Origin: Cristatella mucedo
Lineage: Eukaryota; Bryozoa; Phylactolaemata; Cristatellidae
Direction: 5' to 3'
Assembly: GCA_009760855.2 (NCBI GenBank)
Contig: WPIO01000002.1
Coordinates: 12,934,001-12,998,000 of the forward strand
Length of the DNA stretch: 64,000 nucleotides
Shown here: positions 30,450 through 41,724 of the stretch, in pieces
Position numbering within the stretch: the first letter of the stretch is position 1
How the letters are laid out: the number at the start of each line of letters is the position of its first letter
Notes under the pieces: model-generated
What the model was told of the DNA's origin: nothing
The model's input: the letters and a program-made list of their open reading frames with translations, nothing else
Database searches by the model: none
Made by a program: the position numbers and the translations under genes

Positions 30450-33400
30450 GTAGGCAATTTGTACCTTATAACTGAGGCTATGCTTTGGTTCACGTAAAAT
30501 ACTTTTCCTCAGATAAAATGAGTTCCGTCGGTCGCGACAGAATTTTAGCAAGCTCTTCTCTCCATCGTTCGTTGGATGATGATGAATAGTCCTTTGTAAT
30601 ACTCGGCACGTACAGTAGATCGAGGAAAGTCTGCAGTTTCGCTCACTTTATTGAGAAACAGCTCCTAATCCTGCGGTTTGTAAGACTTTCACGCCTTTTT
30701 TAATATGACTCTTCACATTGTGACGCAAAGGCTTCGAGGCCCAAGTTACTTATCTACATGCAATTTTCTGAAAGGCCGAGTTCTGAGATTCAGTCGAGAG
30801 TATAGTGTATATCCATCGGACTTAATACGTGGCTCTGATAAGTTTTACTTTTCTTTTACTTTCATCCTTCATACTACAATAGCCATTTGTTCCAAGCATC
30901 CCATTAATATAGCCTGAAAATCATCATCAGTCCATGCAACGCTTGAGCTTCTGAGGATTAAGTTGACTGAGCAAGAGTTGTGTCTGCCAATCTCAACTGG
31001 GAGCCGGTGCAAATCTTTCCGAATGGTACCATCATCGGTGCAATTGGATCATATATGTACTGATTTGCTTTACTTCGGTTGGTTCGAATGCCTGTAGATT
31101 TTTAGCTAATCCAAGAATTTTCAAACAATTCTCGTTTGCGCCGAGAAAAGTACACGAATCCTAGGTGATTAAATACAATTTTTTTCTTTCATTCTTTAGA
31201 ATGGGTATACCACTCCAACAAACTGCTTCAGTCACACGGCCGCAGACATTTGTGGGCGCGGCAGTCTGCTCTTAAGGGCGTGGGCAAGAAGCCTTGTCTT
31301 TTAGAATGGACTGACTTTGCAAAGTTCGCAAGCACGCGATGTCTCGGTCGCGGTCTGATTTGAGTGACGCTGTGGCCGCACGGGACTGTCTGGAGTAGCC
31401 AAGGCGAACGTGTTCGCAGACGTGCCTGCCGGTGCGTCTCCGCTCGTTGCATGTGAGGGTAATGTGTAATCATCGTGATGTCACAGTGACATCTCAAGAC
31501 GCCAGCCGACTAATTAGTGACATCACAACAAAAGGCAGACGAAGCGACGAGCAGAACCCCGAAGACCGTTGACAAATAGGAGCCTGAAAATGCAAGGGCG
31601 TGGCTGGCTTCGAGCTCCGTCGGTCGCATTTCAGCCGCTAACAGCTAACCGGGCGAGCTTCGGCCCCGACCCAATCAAGGACTCACAAATGGCGGCTTGT
31701 AGCCGAATTAACAGGTAGTGCAAGGCCTAGAGCTCTGGATTGGCGCATCTCGTCATACTGAATGAAACTATACACTTCCTTTTGCTATATTCCATCACTG
31801 CCTGAACCAGATAACCCCGGGCCAAATTGTAATAAGAATGGGCCGGTTCCCCCGCTTGTAAAAGTTTCACAGCCGACACTAGTCTAAAGGCTATTGGTAG
31901 GTATTATTTCTCAATTTGCACAAGATTAAACCCACCAATCAGATTAACGGAGACATTTGACTTCGAGGTCCTTTGCCAAATGTGTATCCACCAATGGTGT
32001 GTGCACACCATTTACCACTCCAGAATGGTGTTGATCAATGCGGAACCATTATCTATGGAAATGCCGGCTTTAGTCAAAGTTTAGCAGATTTTGTCCATTC
32101 AATTTACTTAGCAAGCACTGCTGTCTTTCTGATGGCTGTTTGATTCTTTCCATGACCCGGCACGTAGCAAGAAACTGATACAGGGGCTTCGCCTCGATTT
32201 AGTTGTGGTCGTTGAAGATAAAGGTTCTCTCTTTGAAAATCTAGAAACATCTAGAAAATAATAGAATCTAAAATATAATTTAGAGTTACGAGCCTCCATA
32301 AAAATTATTTCCCTTTCAGGGAAATAATTAAATAAAGTATATAGTATATAAGTATAGCTAAAAGGAGTCGCTACTGTGAGAAATTTAGCGAGAAATGCTT
32401 CCCACAAAAATTTGATCCGAGTTAACGGACGACACGATAATGTAGGATTTGTAATGTATGATTTATTCCTTCATAAGGATGATTAAAAGCTGCAAGCATC
32501 GTTATCATTGCCATGATCTTATGCAAGCATTGATAATGTATAATAAGTCAGTTTAAGTACTACTCTCGCACGCAACTATAATATTAATTTAAATTGAAGC
32601 ATACGATTCAATTGATTTAACTGTTTTTCTGTTTTTATAATGAGTTTATAGTATACAAAAAACAAAAACTAGTTTATGATACGGCTGGTGTGGAAGTAGC
32701 AATAGTATGCCCAGTGTTGTCATGCATTTAAATGCAAGCCAAGCTCTGAACCGGGCCAGTATCGTGTCAGATTTTAAGAAAGCCAGTCAAAATGTTGGTT
32801 TGACCATCTTCTCTAAATCAAAACTAGTTGGATGCTTTCTTGATTCCGGACAGAATCTTTGGCGCAAGGCTCAGGATTTCAGTCTTCTGACAGCATACCG
32901 TGACGACAAAACTTGCAAATGCACATCTAAGTAACTTAAGCTCTGAGCTTCGTTCCTATTTTTGATGTTTCTGCTGCTTTCAATGAATTGGCCGATGGCT
33001 GCCCTCCTCTATAATCGCACCATTGATCAACTACTGGGGAAGACTATACACAGGTAGACGGCGAAGGGGTTGACGTGCAAATCCAAAGTTTCTTTTGTAA
33101 CAGTGGAATAATCTTGCTGGAATCATCAACAATTTACCTCGTAACAGTCCTATTGGGAGATTACTTGCAAGGAATCACACACAACCTGGTTTCTAAATAA
33201 CGTACAGGCTAAAATTATTAGGCTCAATTAACTCTCTACATATGACTACACCATTTCAAATGATATTCTAAAGTACGCACACTGTATAGTGTATTATGAC
33301 ATACTGTGTATTTATTTTCTCTAATAAAAATGATTATTTTGTAAATAAACAGAATGTCTCCGAAAACAATTTCCCGCATTTGTTGGAGCGCCTTCGAACT
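30450..33400. other. AT-rich intergenic stretch
   Basis: Nearly 3 kb without a recognised repeat or gene. The 75-codon ORF at 32707-32934 looks mildly protein-like but has no ORF neighbours and no recognised family. Confidence 0.4.
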
Positions 33401-33410
33401 GCACGCTTTT

Positions 33411-33613
33411 TTAGTTAGTCGATTTCCTCCTGAGAGCTTTTAGTTAGTCGATTTCCTCCTGAGAGCTTTTAGTCAGTCGATTTCCTCCTGAGAGCTTTTA
33501 GTTAGTCGATTTCCTCCTGAGAGCTTTTAGTTAGTCGATTTCCTCCTGAGAGCTTTTAGTTAGTCGATTTCCTCCTGAGAGCTTTTAGTTAGTCGATTTC
33601 CTCCTGAGAGCTT
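33411..33613 (+). repeat. 29-bp minisatellite, seven copies
   Basis: The unit begins 'agttagtcgatttcctcctg' and continues 'agagctttt'. Seven head-to-tail copies show only one or two changes, such as agtcag in the third. There are no spacers, so it is not a CRISPR array. Confidence 0.96.
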
Positions 33614-33769
33614 ACGGTGGGCAGTACCAACTGCTGTCATGCTCTGCTCTCCTATGCACTCTTGCAAGCATTCAAGCTATTGGTGCGTCAGACTCTTGTA
33701 CCACTCGTTGGCAAAGCTTCGCAGTGCTAGCTTGGCAATTACAGGATGTACTAATAGTAGTAGTAATGA

Positions 33770-34060
33770 TAATTGCAATAATAAATTATGCATTTGTATA
33801 ACGCCCTCAAATAGGTAAACCTCTTTCTGCACACTCAGCGCGTACGTAAAAGGACTCGCGTTTGTTAGTTGATGACTTGCAGTGTCAGCACGTTTAGGGA
33901 CACATCGGACAATTCGCACTGACATTGCCAATGGTGTGAGGAACGGGTGCGCTTTTAGCTTCTATTTAAATCTCATCAAGTTAGGTGCTTTCATGACGTC
34001 AGTCGAGAGTAAATTGAAGATTTTGAGAATATAAAAATTAAATGTATATACGTAAGCCTC
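33770..34060 (-). mobile_element. LINE 3' end, decayed
   Basis: Minus-strand C-terminal and 3' UTR traces with a 'gagggcgttatacaaatgc' terminus and a TTATTG tail at 33775-33795. Confidence 0.6.
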
Positions 34061-34184
34061 TGTGACTCGTATGTTTCTCGTTGTTTTAAAAGTTTATATA
34101 TATTTTAATATATATATATATTTTTAATATATATATAACCTTACAGAGAGATATAGATAGATTAGGCGTTTTCTCTTCACGATC

Positions 34185-34300
34185 TCGGTACCGAGGTCTT
34201 GGTTTTAAATTCTGAGGTGGACGTGCCGTTATTGGTGGTGATAGCTGTAAAGGCTCTTCTGTCACTACACAAAAGAACCTGATAAATAAGCTAGTATTAG
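34185..34300 (+). mobile_element. tRNA-derived SINE (family 2), 5'-truncated
   Basis: Plus strand: 'cgaggtcttggttttaaatt' (degenerate box B), 'ggtggtgatagctgtaaagg', 'ctcttctgtcactacac', ending 'aagctagtat'. Confidence 0.65.
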
Positions 34301-34544
34301 ATAGATAGATACGCAATGAGACGAATAAGAGACAGTATTATTTAACTTTTCTTCCCTATCAGTTGTTGCGAGTCTATTTTGATCCGTCGCATTTTAAGGC
34401 TCGTTCTTCCGCGAGACTCACTATCCAAAGTTGAATGTCGTATCCCTGCCTAAAATCAGGCTCCAAACTTTTGCAATGCTTCTGAAAGTAGTCGGCCTGG
34501 ACGTGTAATGTCTCTGGCTGCGCAGACAGCTGCAGCGAAGTAGG

Positions 34545-34607
34545 AGCTGCATAAGCTGCATAAGCTGCATAAGCTGCTTTAGCTGCATAAGCTTGCAGCT
34601 TAGCTGC
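34545..34607 (+). repeat. agctgcataagctgctttag minisatellite, left part
   Basis: Repeats of 'agctgcata' and 'agctgcttt'. The same array resumes at 36212 after the LINE, so one array was split by the insertion. Confidence 0.9.
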
Positions 34608-36210
34608 AAGAACTTAAGCAACTACCGCCCAGTCTCCCTTCTACCATTCCTATCAAAGACACTGGAACGGGTCGTGGCAGACCAGCTGAACTCGTATATC
34701 GAAACCTCACACCTTGCTAGTAAGTTCCAGTCTGGCTTTAGAGCTAACCACTCCACAGAGTCAGCATTGCTTCGGGTATACAACGACCTACTTAGGAATG
34801 CAGACATGGGTAGAGTGTCTCTTCTTGTTTTGCTCGATCTTTCGGCAGCTTTTGATACCATCGATCACAAAGTACTTCTAGAGCGCCTCTCATCTCGCCT
34901 GGGCATCACTGGCACTGCTCTGCAGTGGTTCAGGTCCTATCTCAGTGGGAAACTCCAGAGTGTTGACGTGAATGGACAAAGATCATCTGAAGTACCTCTA
35001 AAATATGGAGTACCTCAGGGCTCTGTGCTAGGTCTGGTCCTTTTCACCGTTTATACTCTCCCTCTCGCTGATGTGATTGCCAAGCACAATCTAGGCTTTC
35101 ACTTCTATGCGGATGACACTCAGTTGTACCTTTGCTTTGATCCCTCCCAGCCTTCGAGCACCTCAAATTCTCTCAACTCACTTGCTGCATGCATTGATGA
35201 CATCCGATCATGGATGGCAGCAAATTTTCTAAAACTAAACGATGATAAAACTAACTTACTAGTTATGGGCAAACCTAGTGCTATTCAGAAATTGGAAAGG
35301 CTGACTTTCAAAATTGGCTCTGCCAGCATATCTCCAGTTGCATCAGCTCGAAATCTAGGTGTCATATTCCAAAGCGACCTCTCGTTAGACGACCACATCA
35401 GCTCCACAGTCAAATCAGCCTATTTTCAGCTTCATAACATTGCTAAAATTAGGGCTTGTTTAGATAAGGATACCACGTCCAAGTTGGTCCATGCATTCGT
35501 GACATCTCGTCTCGACTTCTGCAACTCACTGCTTTCTGGCCTACCAGCATGTGCGATCAGGCGATTGCAGCTGGTGCAAAACTCCGCAGCTAGGCTTGTC
35601 TGTCTTGAGCGTCGCAGTTACCACATTACTCCACTTCTCGCCGACCTGCACTGGTTACCAGTCAAGCAACGGATTGACTTCAAGGTTTTGTCGCTCACTT
35701 TTAGGTCTCTTCATTCTATGGCTCCAGCCTATCTTTCGGATATACTACCCCATCAGGCAAAGCATCGTACCACTCGCTTTTCGGAATCCAACAGTCTAGA
35801 AATACCTCGTACAAACCTTAAATCCTTTGGAGACCGTGCATTTAGCTCGTATGCTCCCACAGCCTGGAACTCCCTCCCGACCTGCATCAGAACATCCCCT
35901 GACCTGACCACATTTAAAAGAAACTTAAAAACATACCTATTTAGGACAGCATTTAGTGGGTCCTTGTGATTCGTCCTCGGTGTGCTTATGCGTGCTGACA
36001 CTGTTCATGCTGCCACTAACCACATTTGCATGCTGACCCAGTGCATGTAACCCCTAACCATGTTATTCATTTTGTTTGTTTTTCAAGCATGGTTTTACTT
36101 ACTATTCTATTGCGTATCACTTTGCAGCAAATGTAAAGCGCCTAGAAAGAGATTAAGTTCTCTGAGGGCGCTTTATCAAGTGCAATATTATTATTATTAT
36201 TATTATTATT
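34608..36210 (+). mobile_element. L2/CR1-type LINE with intact RT reading frame, 5'-truncated
   Basis: One open frame of about 453 codons runs from 34608 to the stop at 35969. It starts inside the reverse transcriptase (SNYRPVSLLPFLSKTLERVV), goes on through LDLSAAFDTIDH, GVPQGSVLG and YADDTQLYL (35103-35130), and ends with the C-terminal LADLHWLPVKQRIDFK...WNSLP segment. The endonuclease and 5' part are missing. The 3' UTR ends 'gagggcgctttatcaagtgc' plus (ATT)n at 36187-36210. There is no own start codon. The open frame means recent insertion; the copy itself cannot move unaided. Confidence 0.95.
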
Positions 36211-36211
36211 A

Positions 36212-36292
36212 AGCTGCTTTAGCTGCATAAGCTGATTTAGCTGCATAAGCTGCTTTAGCTGCATAAGCTGCTTTAGCTGCATAAGCGGCTTT
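36212..36292 (+). repeat. agctgcataagctgctttag minisatellite, right part
   Basis: About four more 18-bp units, continuing the array at 34545-34607 beyond the LINE. Confidence 0.92.
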
Positions 36293-36439
36293 TCCCAGAT
36301 TTTACCGTTCACGAGCAGCTACAGACGTGCCTAGCATTTGGTGATGAAAATTTATTAACTGCTAAAGATATAAATTTGTTGGGCTCCCTTGCAATGAGAC
36401 AGTACTACTCGCTAGTCTCGTTCATTTGACTCTGTTGGT

Positions 36440-36668
36440 GGGCCTTGTGTGTGAATTGTGCATGTTCGTGCTCACACTGTGCATGCTGCCACTAAACGTA
36501 CTTGCATGCTGACCCTGTGCATGTCACCCTTAACCATGTTATTCTTGTTGTTTATTGAGCATGCTACCACTAACCATTCGACAGTGCTTCCTTTGCCGCA
36601 AATGCAAAGTGCCTAGACAGAGGTTGAGTTCTCTGAGGGCTCTTCATCAAATGAATTATTACTATTAT
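36440..36668 (+). mobile_element. LINE 3' UTR and tail
   Basis: 'cactgtgcatgctgccacta', 'catgctgaccctgtgcatgt', then 'gagttctctgagggctcttc' and an ATTATT tail, without coding sequence. Confidence 0.85.
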
Positions 36669-37009
36669 TAACTTGTCTTCCAATGAGAAGAAAACTTTGA
36701 AGTTTAAAAAAAAATCTTTCATGCGTAACGAAGGATGGGATTTTTAGTTATGAAGTCTCGGCTCTATCCGTTGGTAAACTCAAAGATTGCGAGAGCAGAT
36801 CTATGCGACAATGATCAAGATAGACTCCCTAGCTAGCCAGCAGTCTATTAAAACAAGCTACGCCGGCAGCCTGCAGTCTAGTGAGTCTAAGGGGGTGAGT
36901 AGTTATCGAGCTGGAGGAGCATAAGTGTGCAGAGACAACAGCAGCAGAGATAAGCCTGTCACTTGGATTGAGAAGGAGACCATTGTTGATTGGTGAGCCA
37001 GGACGGCAC

Positions 37010-37160
37010 ACGAATTAAGGCAGTTTCTTTTTACTACCTCGGACCCGAGGTAGTGGGTTCGAATCCTGCTGTGGGCGACATGTTATTACCACTGCTGGCG
37101 GTTGCCCTTTCCGGTGAAATAGGCAGACCGTAAAGGTGGCTTCGGAAGCCATGTGCGATG
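37010..37160 (+). mobile_element. tRNA-derived SINE (family 2)-like
   Basis: 'ggtagtgggttcgaatcctg' (box B) and 'ctgtgggcgacatgttatta', with a diverged 3' part. Confidence 0.55.
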
Positions 37161-37379
37161 ATTTTACATGACTGAGCTGAACTGGCTGCGGCTGACTTAT
37201 TCCCATTTGGCGGCCTGAGTTCGCTCGTCCTGCGTCGGTTCTCACGACTCCGGGGAGATTGGGACCATCAAAACGTGCATTGTTACTCTAATCCCGAAGG
37301 TTCAGTCTCCACCTGTCGCCTTTGCTGGAGGAAGAGTGATGGCTCCTAGTTGGCCGCTATGGCTTGACTCTTTTTTACT

Positions 37380-38115
37380 TAGATGAACTGCTGCATATTT
37401 TATCAGCCTCCTCGTGCCCGCAGGTTCTCTATGGACTATAAATTAACTGTTCCATTCATAGAACGTCAGGTGATAGAACATTACGCTCTGCAGTTCTTAC
37501 ACTGCGAAACTGGCTTTAAAAATTCCTAGGCAACGACATTTTCTCTCCTGCTGCCTACTATTGCGTATCCTTCACCCCTGAGTCTTAGGCCAGGAGGCAA
37601 GGTTCTGGGTATTCTTTACTCAGGTTGCGGTTTAGAGTCCTGCAGTGGGCGATTCTTTATTGCACACAACATCGGTGGTGTTGCTAGCTGATTTCACAGC
37701 CTCATTTTCGTAGCAGCTGAAAAGCTATAACGGTAAATACCACCGATTGCGGTTGGCAATAAAGAATTGCCCACTTCAGCATTTTTTCCTAATCCACGAC
37801 CTCGGTCGTTAAGAGCAAGCCCCTTAACTCCTGGGATATCTCGCGATAATCGACAAGGTTCGTCTGCCGACATACATATGAGGCTATCAAATAAGCTAAC
37901 CTTTCCAGCCGTCTGGAGCTGCTACTTCCCCGATAGTCACTTCTTCGACTGCCCTGCTGACTTAGCAATTCTTTCCACTTTCTCTTGGTTGAGTGATATT
38001 AAGACTGTTGGCATACGAATGCCCCTTAGGGTTTGAGTTAGCTCTAGAACACTCTCCTTTGTAACACACATTTAGTATTTTTGTTAGTGGAGTTACAGAT
38101 GGAGATACATTTCGT
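37380..38115 (+). mobile_element. retroelement family B interrupted by SINE-2 sequences
   Basis: Family B segments at 37380-37600 and 37890-38115 ('gctgctacttccccgatag', 'gagttacagatggagataca') are split by SINE-2 pieces: 37610-37680 (plus) and 37680-37850 (minus). A nested insertion is the simplest reading. Confidence 0.6.
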
Positions 38116-38477
38116 TGCATTGCACTACTGTACTAGCCCCTCAAGTAGTGAGATTCTTTTCCATAAGCACAAGGTCAAATCACAGATGCAAAATTCAAAA
38201 ATGCCAATGTCAACGAGCAATCCTCTCCTTAACAGTTCTCAGATCAGCACATTACCTAGTGATCCATGCGGCAGTCTAGCAGATTCCTTCTCTACCATTC
38301 GCATTGTGTTTGTCGGCACAATTGAATAGATAATGGTTTCTAGCCCCAAAGTAAAATCCCCACTGAACTCTTCACAGTGATATCCCCACTGGACTTAGAA
38401 CCCTCAATTCATTGCTGCACATCAATGCTAACTATCAAACATGCTACAAGTAACGTCATCTCTAAGTTCAACCGACT

Positions 38478-38635
38478 GGTTTGGCACAGTGGCTACGGTG
38501 CTCGCCTTTGATAACCATGGTCAAGGTCGTATTTGATGACCAAGTTCGTGGGCTCGAGCCTCGGAGCATTTTTTCAAACACCCAAATAGCGATAAATTTT
38601 TCTTAGGATGTTATATAAGTGAATTATATTTTCTG
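38478..38635 (+). mobile_element. tRNA-derived SINE (family 1)
   Basis: 'ctggtttggcacagtggcta', 'gttcgtgggctcgagcctcg', 'acccaaatagcgataaa', ending 'gttatataagtgaattata'. Confidence 0.8.
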
Positions 38636-38639
38636 TATA

Positions 38640-39007
<368 letters not shown>

Positions 39008-39159
39008 AAGTTCGCTGCCTGTGGCTTTGCTAAGTCATTGTGGTTCGTCACAGAAGGCAACGCTGGGCCATCTTGCTGCTTGACGGAAGTGCATCATCTT
39101 GCCAAGGGATGCAAGTGCACCATATTTTGGTGCGACGGACTTTCTTGCTTTAATTAGCA

Positions 39160-39222
39160 CATATATATATATAATATATATGTTTGTGTGTGTTTATGTG
39201 TGTGTGTGTGTGTGTGTGTGTT
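39160..39222 (+). repeat. second (TA)n/(TG)n tract
   Basis: Shorter TA and TG runs about 150 bp after the first. Confidence 0.9.
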
Positions 39223-39249
39223 ACTATGGATAAATAACATATTAAATAT

Positions 39250-39773
39250 GACCTTACGTAAGGTCTCACCACTGGCTGTCATTAGGCCACTCGTTAGCAC
39301 GGTAACATTAAGCCAGTAGAACCTAAGCAGCTTTCACCCAGTCTCCATACTGCTGCTTCCTACTAATTACACTCGAGCAAGTAGTAGCGGATCAGCTAAA
39401 CGCCTACCTCAAAACTTAAGACCTAGCAAGTAAGTTATACCCAAGTTTTAGTGTTATTGACTCCACAGAGTCAGCATTGCTTAGGTTGTATAATGATCTC
39501 ATGGGAATAAAGATTTAAGTAGATTCTTTTCGCTTATTTCCTGTATCTTTTGGTCGCGTTTGATACTATTGATCCCTAAGTCCTTCTCGAGAGCCTTTCA
39601 TCTGGCTTGGGCATCACTGGCAATTCGCAGCAATGGTTGAGTTACAATTTTAGTTATAGACTTCAGAGCATTGATTTCAACCAACGGGCAACATTCATTT
39701 GGTTATGCTTTCTATACAGCATCTGTAAAGTGACAAGAAAGAGATTCAGTTCTGTAAGGGTACTGTGGAAATA

Positions 39774-39807
<34 letters not shown>

Positions 39808-40410
39808 TAGGTAGCCACTAAAATATGGGGGTCTATCCCACGGCTCTCTTCTGCTCCCACTTATTTTCGCAATTTAAATTCTTCCTCATACAGATCTGAT
39901 TGATAAGCACAATATAGGTTAACACATCTATGCAAATGCATACAGCTTTACCTGCGACCTGTGCTTAAATTCGTGTCAGCCTTCCAGTACTCTCTCAGCT
40001 CGCTGCATGTATAGCTGTCCTTCAAACTTGGATGGGAACAGACCTTCGTAAATTGGATGGCTACAAAAACCAACTCACACTTAGGGGCAAAACTTACACT
40101 TAGGGGCAAAGGCGTCACTCAAAAATTGTAAAACCTTCCTCTCAAAAGTGGTTCTGCCAGAAAAGCTCCTGGAGTATCTTCACGAAAACTGCGCGTCCGG
40201 TTCCAAAGTAACCTTCACTAGTCGACCACACAGAAGCTCCACAGTCAAGTCTGCCTACTTTCAGCATTGTAGAATAGCAAAAACTCGGGCCTGCTAAGAC
40301 AGGGGTACCTATTTAAGTTTGCCCATGCATTTTCAAAAAACCGTCAGGACTGCTTGCAGGTTTGCCTCTCTGTACAATAAGGCGCTAATAATTGGTGCAC
40401 AACTCGTTCA
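39250..40410 (+). mobile_element. highly degenerate L2/CR1-type LINE
   Basis: In order: 'ccacagagtcagcattgctt' (RT start), GITGN...QQWL (about 39610), a YADD-like region (about 39930), 'ctccacagtcaagtctgcct' (40230) and the C-terminal start. At 39716-39810 a separate LINE tail with (ATT)n is inserted. Heavily mutated. Confidence 0.75.
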
Positions 40411-40429
40411 CGAGTATTGGTCATGAAGC

Positions 40430-40822
40430 TGTAATGTAATGCAATGTATCTCCGTCTGCAACTCCACAAAGCCGCAAAGACTATATGGGTATTAGTTAGG
40501 AGATTTTTCTAAAGCATACTTAAATCCTAAACGACTTTCGGTTCAGTTGCCAAGAGAAAGCAAGAAGCATAGCAGAGTCTTGAGGGCATCTGAGGTACGG
40601 AAGAAGTAGCACGGAAGAAGTAGCTCAGGACGGCTCGAAAGGATGTGCCATAGTCGGCAACAAATGAGTAGATGCCATTGCATAAGAATTGTAGAGGTGA
40701 GCTTCACAATCTAGGACATGCAGAGCAAAAACTTCTGTCGCCAACTGTCTTTATGCAGTGGAATAGAAAAGCTAATTTATTATCCACGGAGAACCTGAGG
40801 GCGTGATGAGGCTGAAACTGCT
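40430..40822 (-). mobile_element. retroelement family B
   Basis: Minus strand: VDNKLAFLFHCIKTVGDRSF (40700-40800), then the family B 3' end to 'gcagacggagatacattgc' and a GTAAT-like tail at 40430. Confidence 0.7.
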
Positions 40823-40824
40823 GA

Positions 40825-40965
40825 GCTGGTTTGGTCCAGCGGTTAAGGTGCTCGCCCCGACCGAGGTCTGGCTGAGGTCGTGGGCTCGAGCCCGGAGGAA
40901 TATGTGAAGCGCCTGAATAGAGATTAAGTTCTCTTGGGGCACTATATAAATGAATTACATACATA
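40825..40965 (+). mobile_element. tRNA-derived SINE (family 1)
   Basis: Near-complete copy: 'gctggtttggtccagcggtt', 'gaggtcgtgggctcgagccc', 'gcgcctgaatagagattaag', 'ggggcactatataaatgaat'. Confidence 0.88.
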
Positions 40966-40999
40966 TGTTTATAAATTGAAGCACCTTTAGTGAAAGAGA

Positions 41000-41630
41000 C
41001 ACTCGGCCTAACGTTTGGGATTTGTTAGCTAGCCTTTCAGCCGTATTCATCACTAGCTGCACTGGCCAAATGGATCTGTTAACTTTCAGCCGTATTCATC
41101 ACTACTGGCCTAATGGATTTAAGGTCTAGCATGCTGCACGTGTGTCATATTTTGTGGTTAAGACCTGATTCTGGAGATGCTACCATGTGTGCACTGTCAC
41201 GGCTGTTGTCTTAAGAGAGCCACACAATTATGTCAGCATTCTTCTCTTGTTGGCATGCCTTGGTATGAGAGCTGCCCCCCTCACCACCCCATTATAAATG
41301 TTTGACGCTTCGAAAGGTTAGGATGGTCACTGGCTGGAATCTCACAGGTTTGCTGCATTACTGTCAAAAGGATTAAAGCTGCTAGAGCGCGAGTACAAAA
41401 GCTCTTGAGGGAAAGGGACAAGTGTGCAAGAGGCCCTAGCCTGAAGTTCTCGGGCACAGCAGCAACAGCAGCATTGCCTGTGGCCGTAGTAGCAGCAGCG
41501 GCAGCGGCGGCAGCGGCGGCGGCAGCGGCGGCAGCGGCGGCAGGAAGCAGTCAGTCACTAGGCGCAGAAGGCTGCTTGCTGCTGTAACCTCGCTATAACC
41601 TTGCCCACTTGTCTCGGCAGTCTTCGTCCT
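41000..41630. other. no recognised gene; GCA/GGC-rich run near 41490
   Basis: A 30-bp imperfect duplication ('actttcagccgtattcatca') lies at 41030-41110. A (GCAGCG)n run at 41490-41545 lies upstream of the CAP-Gly exon. Confidence 0.5.
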
Positions 41631-41634
41631 CGTA

Positions 41635-41712
41635 ATAATAGCAATAATAATGCACTTGATAAAGCGCACTCTGAGAAATCGATCTCCTTCTAGGCGCTTT
41701 ACATTTGGCATT
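41635..41712 (-). mobile_element. solo LINE 3' tail next to a splice acceptor
   Basis: Minus-strand terminus ('gcgctttatcaagtgcatta') with the conserved 'tagaaggagatcgatttctc'. It ends about 12 bp before the CAP-Gly exon acceptor at 41724. Confidence 0.85.
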
Positions 41713-41724
41713 TGTCGATTGCAG

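Noticed and set aside
33411-33613. CRISPR-like direct repeats
   Set aside because: Units are head to tail with no spacers, in an animal genome. It is a minisatellite.
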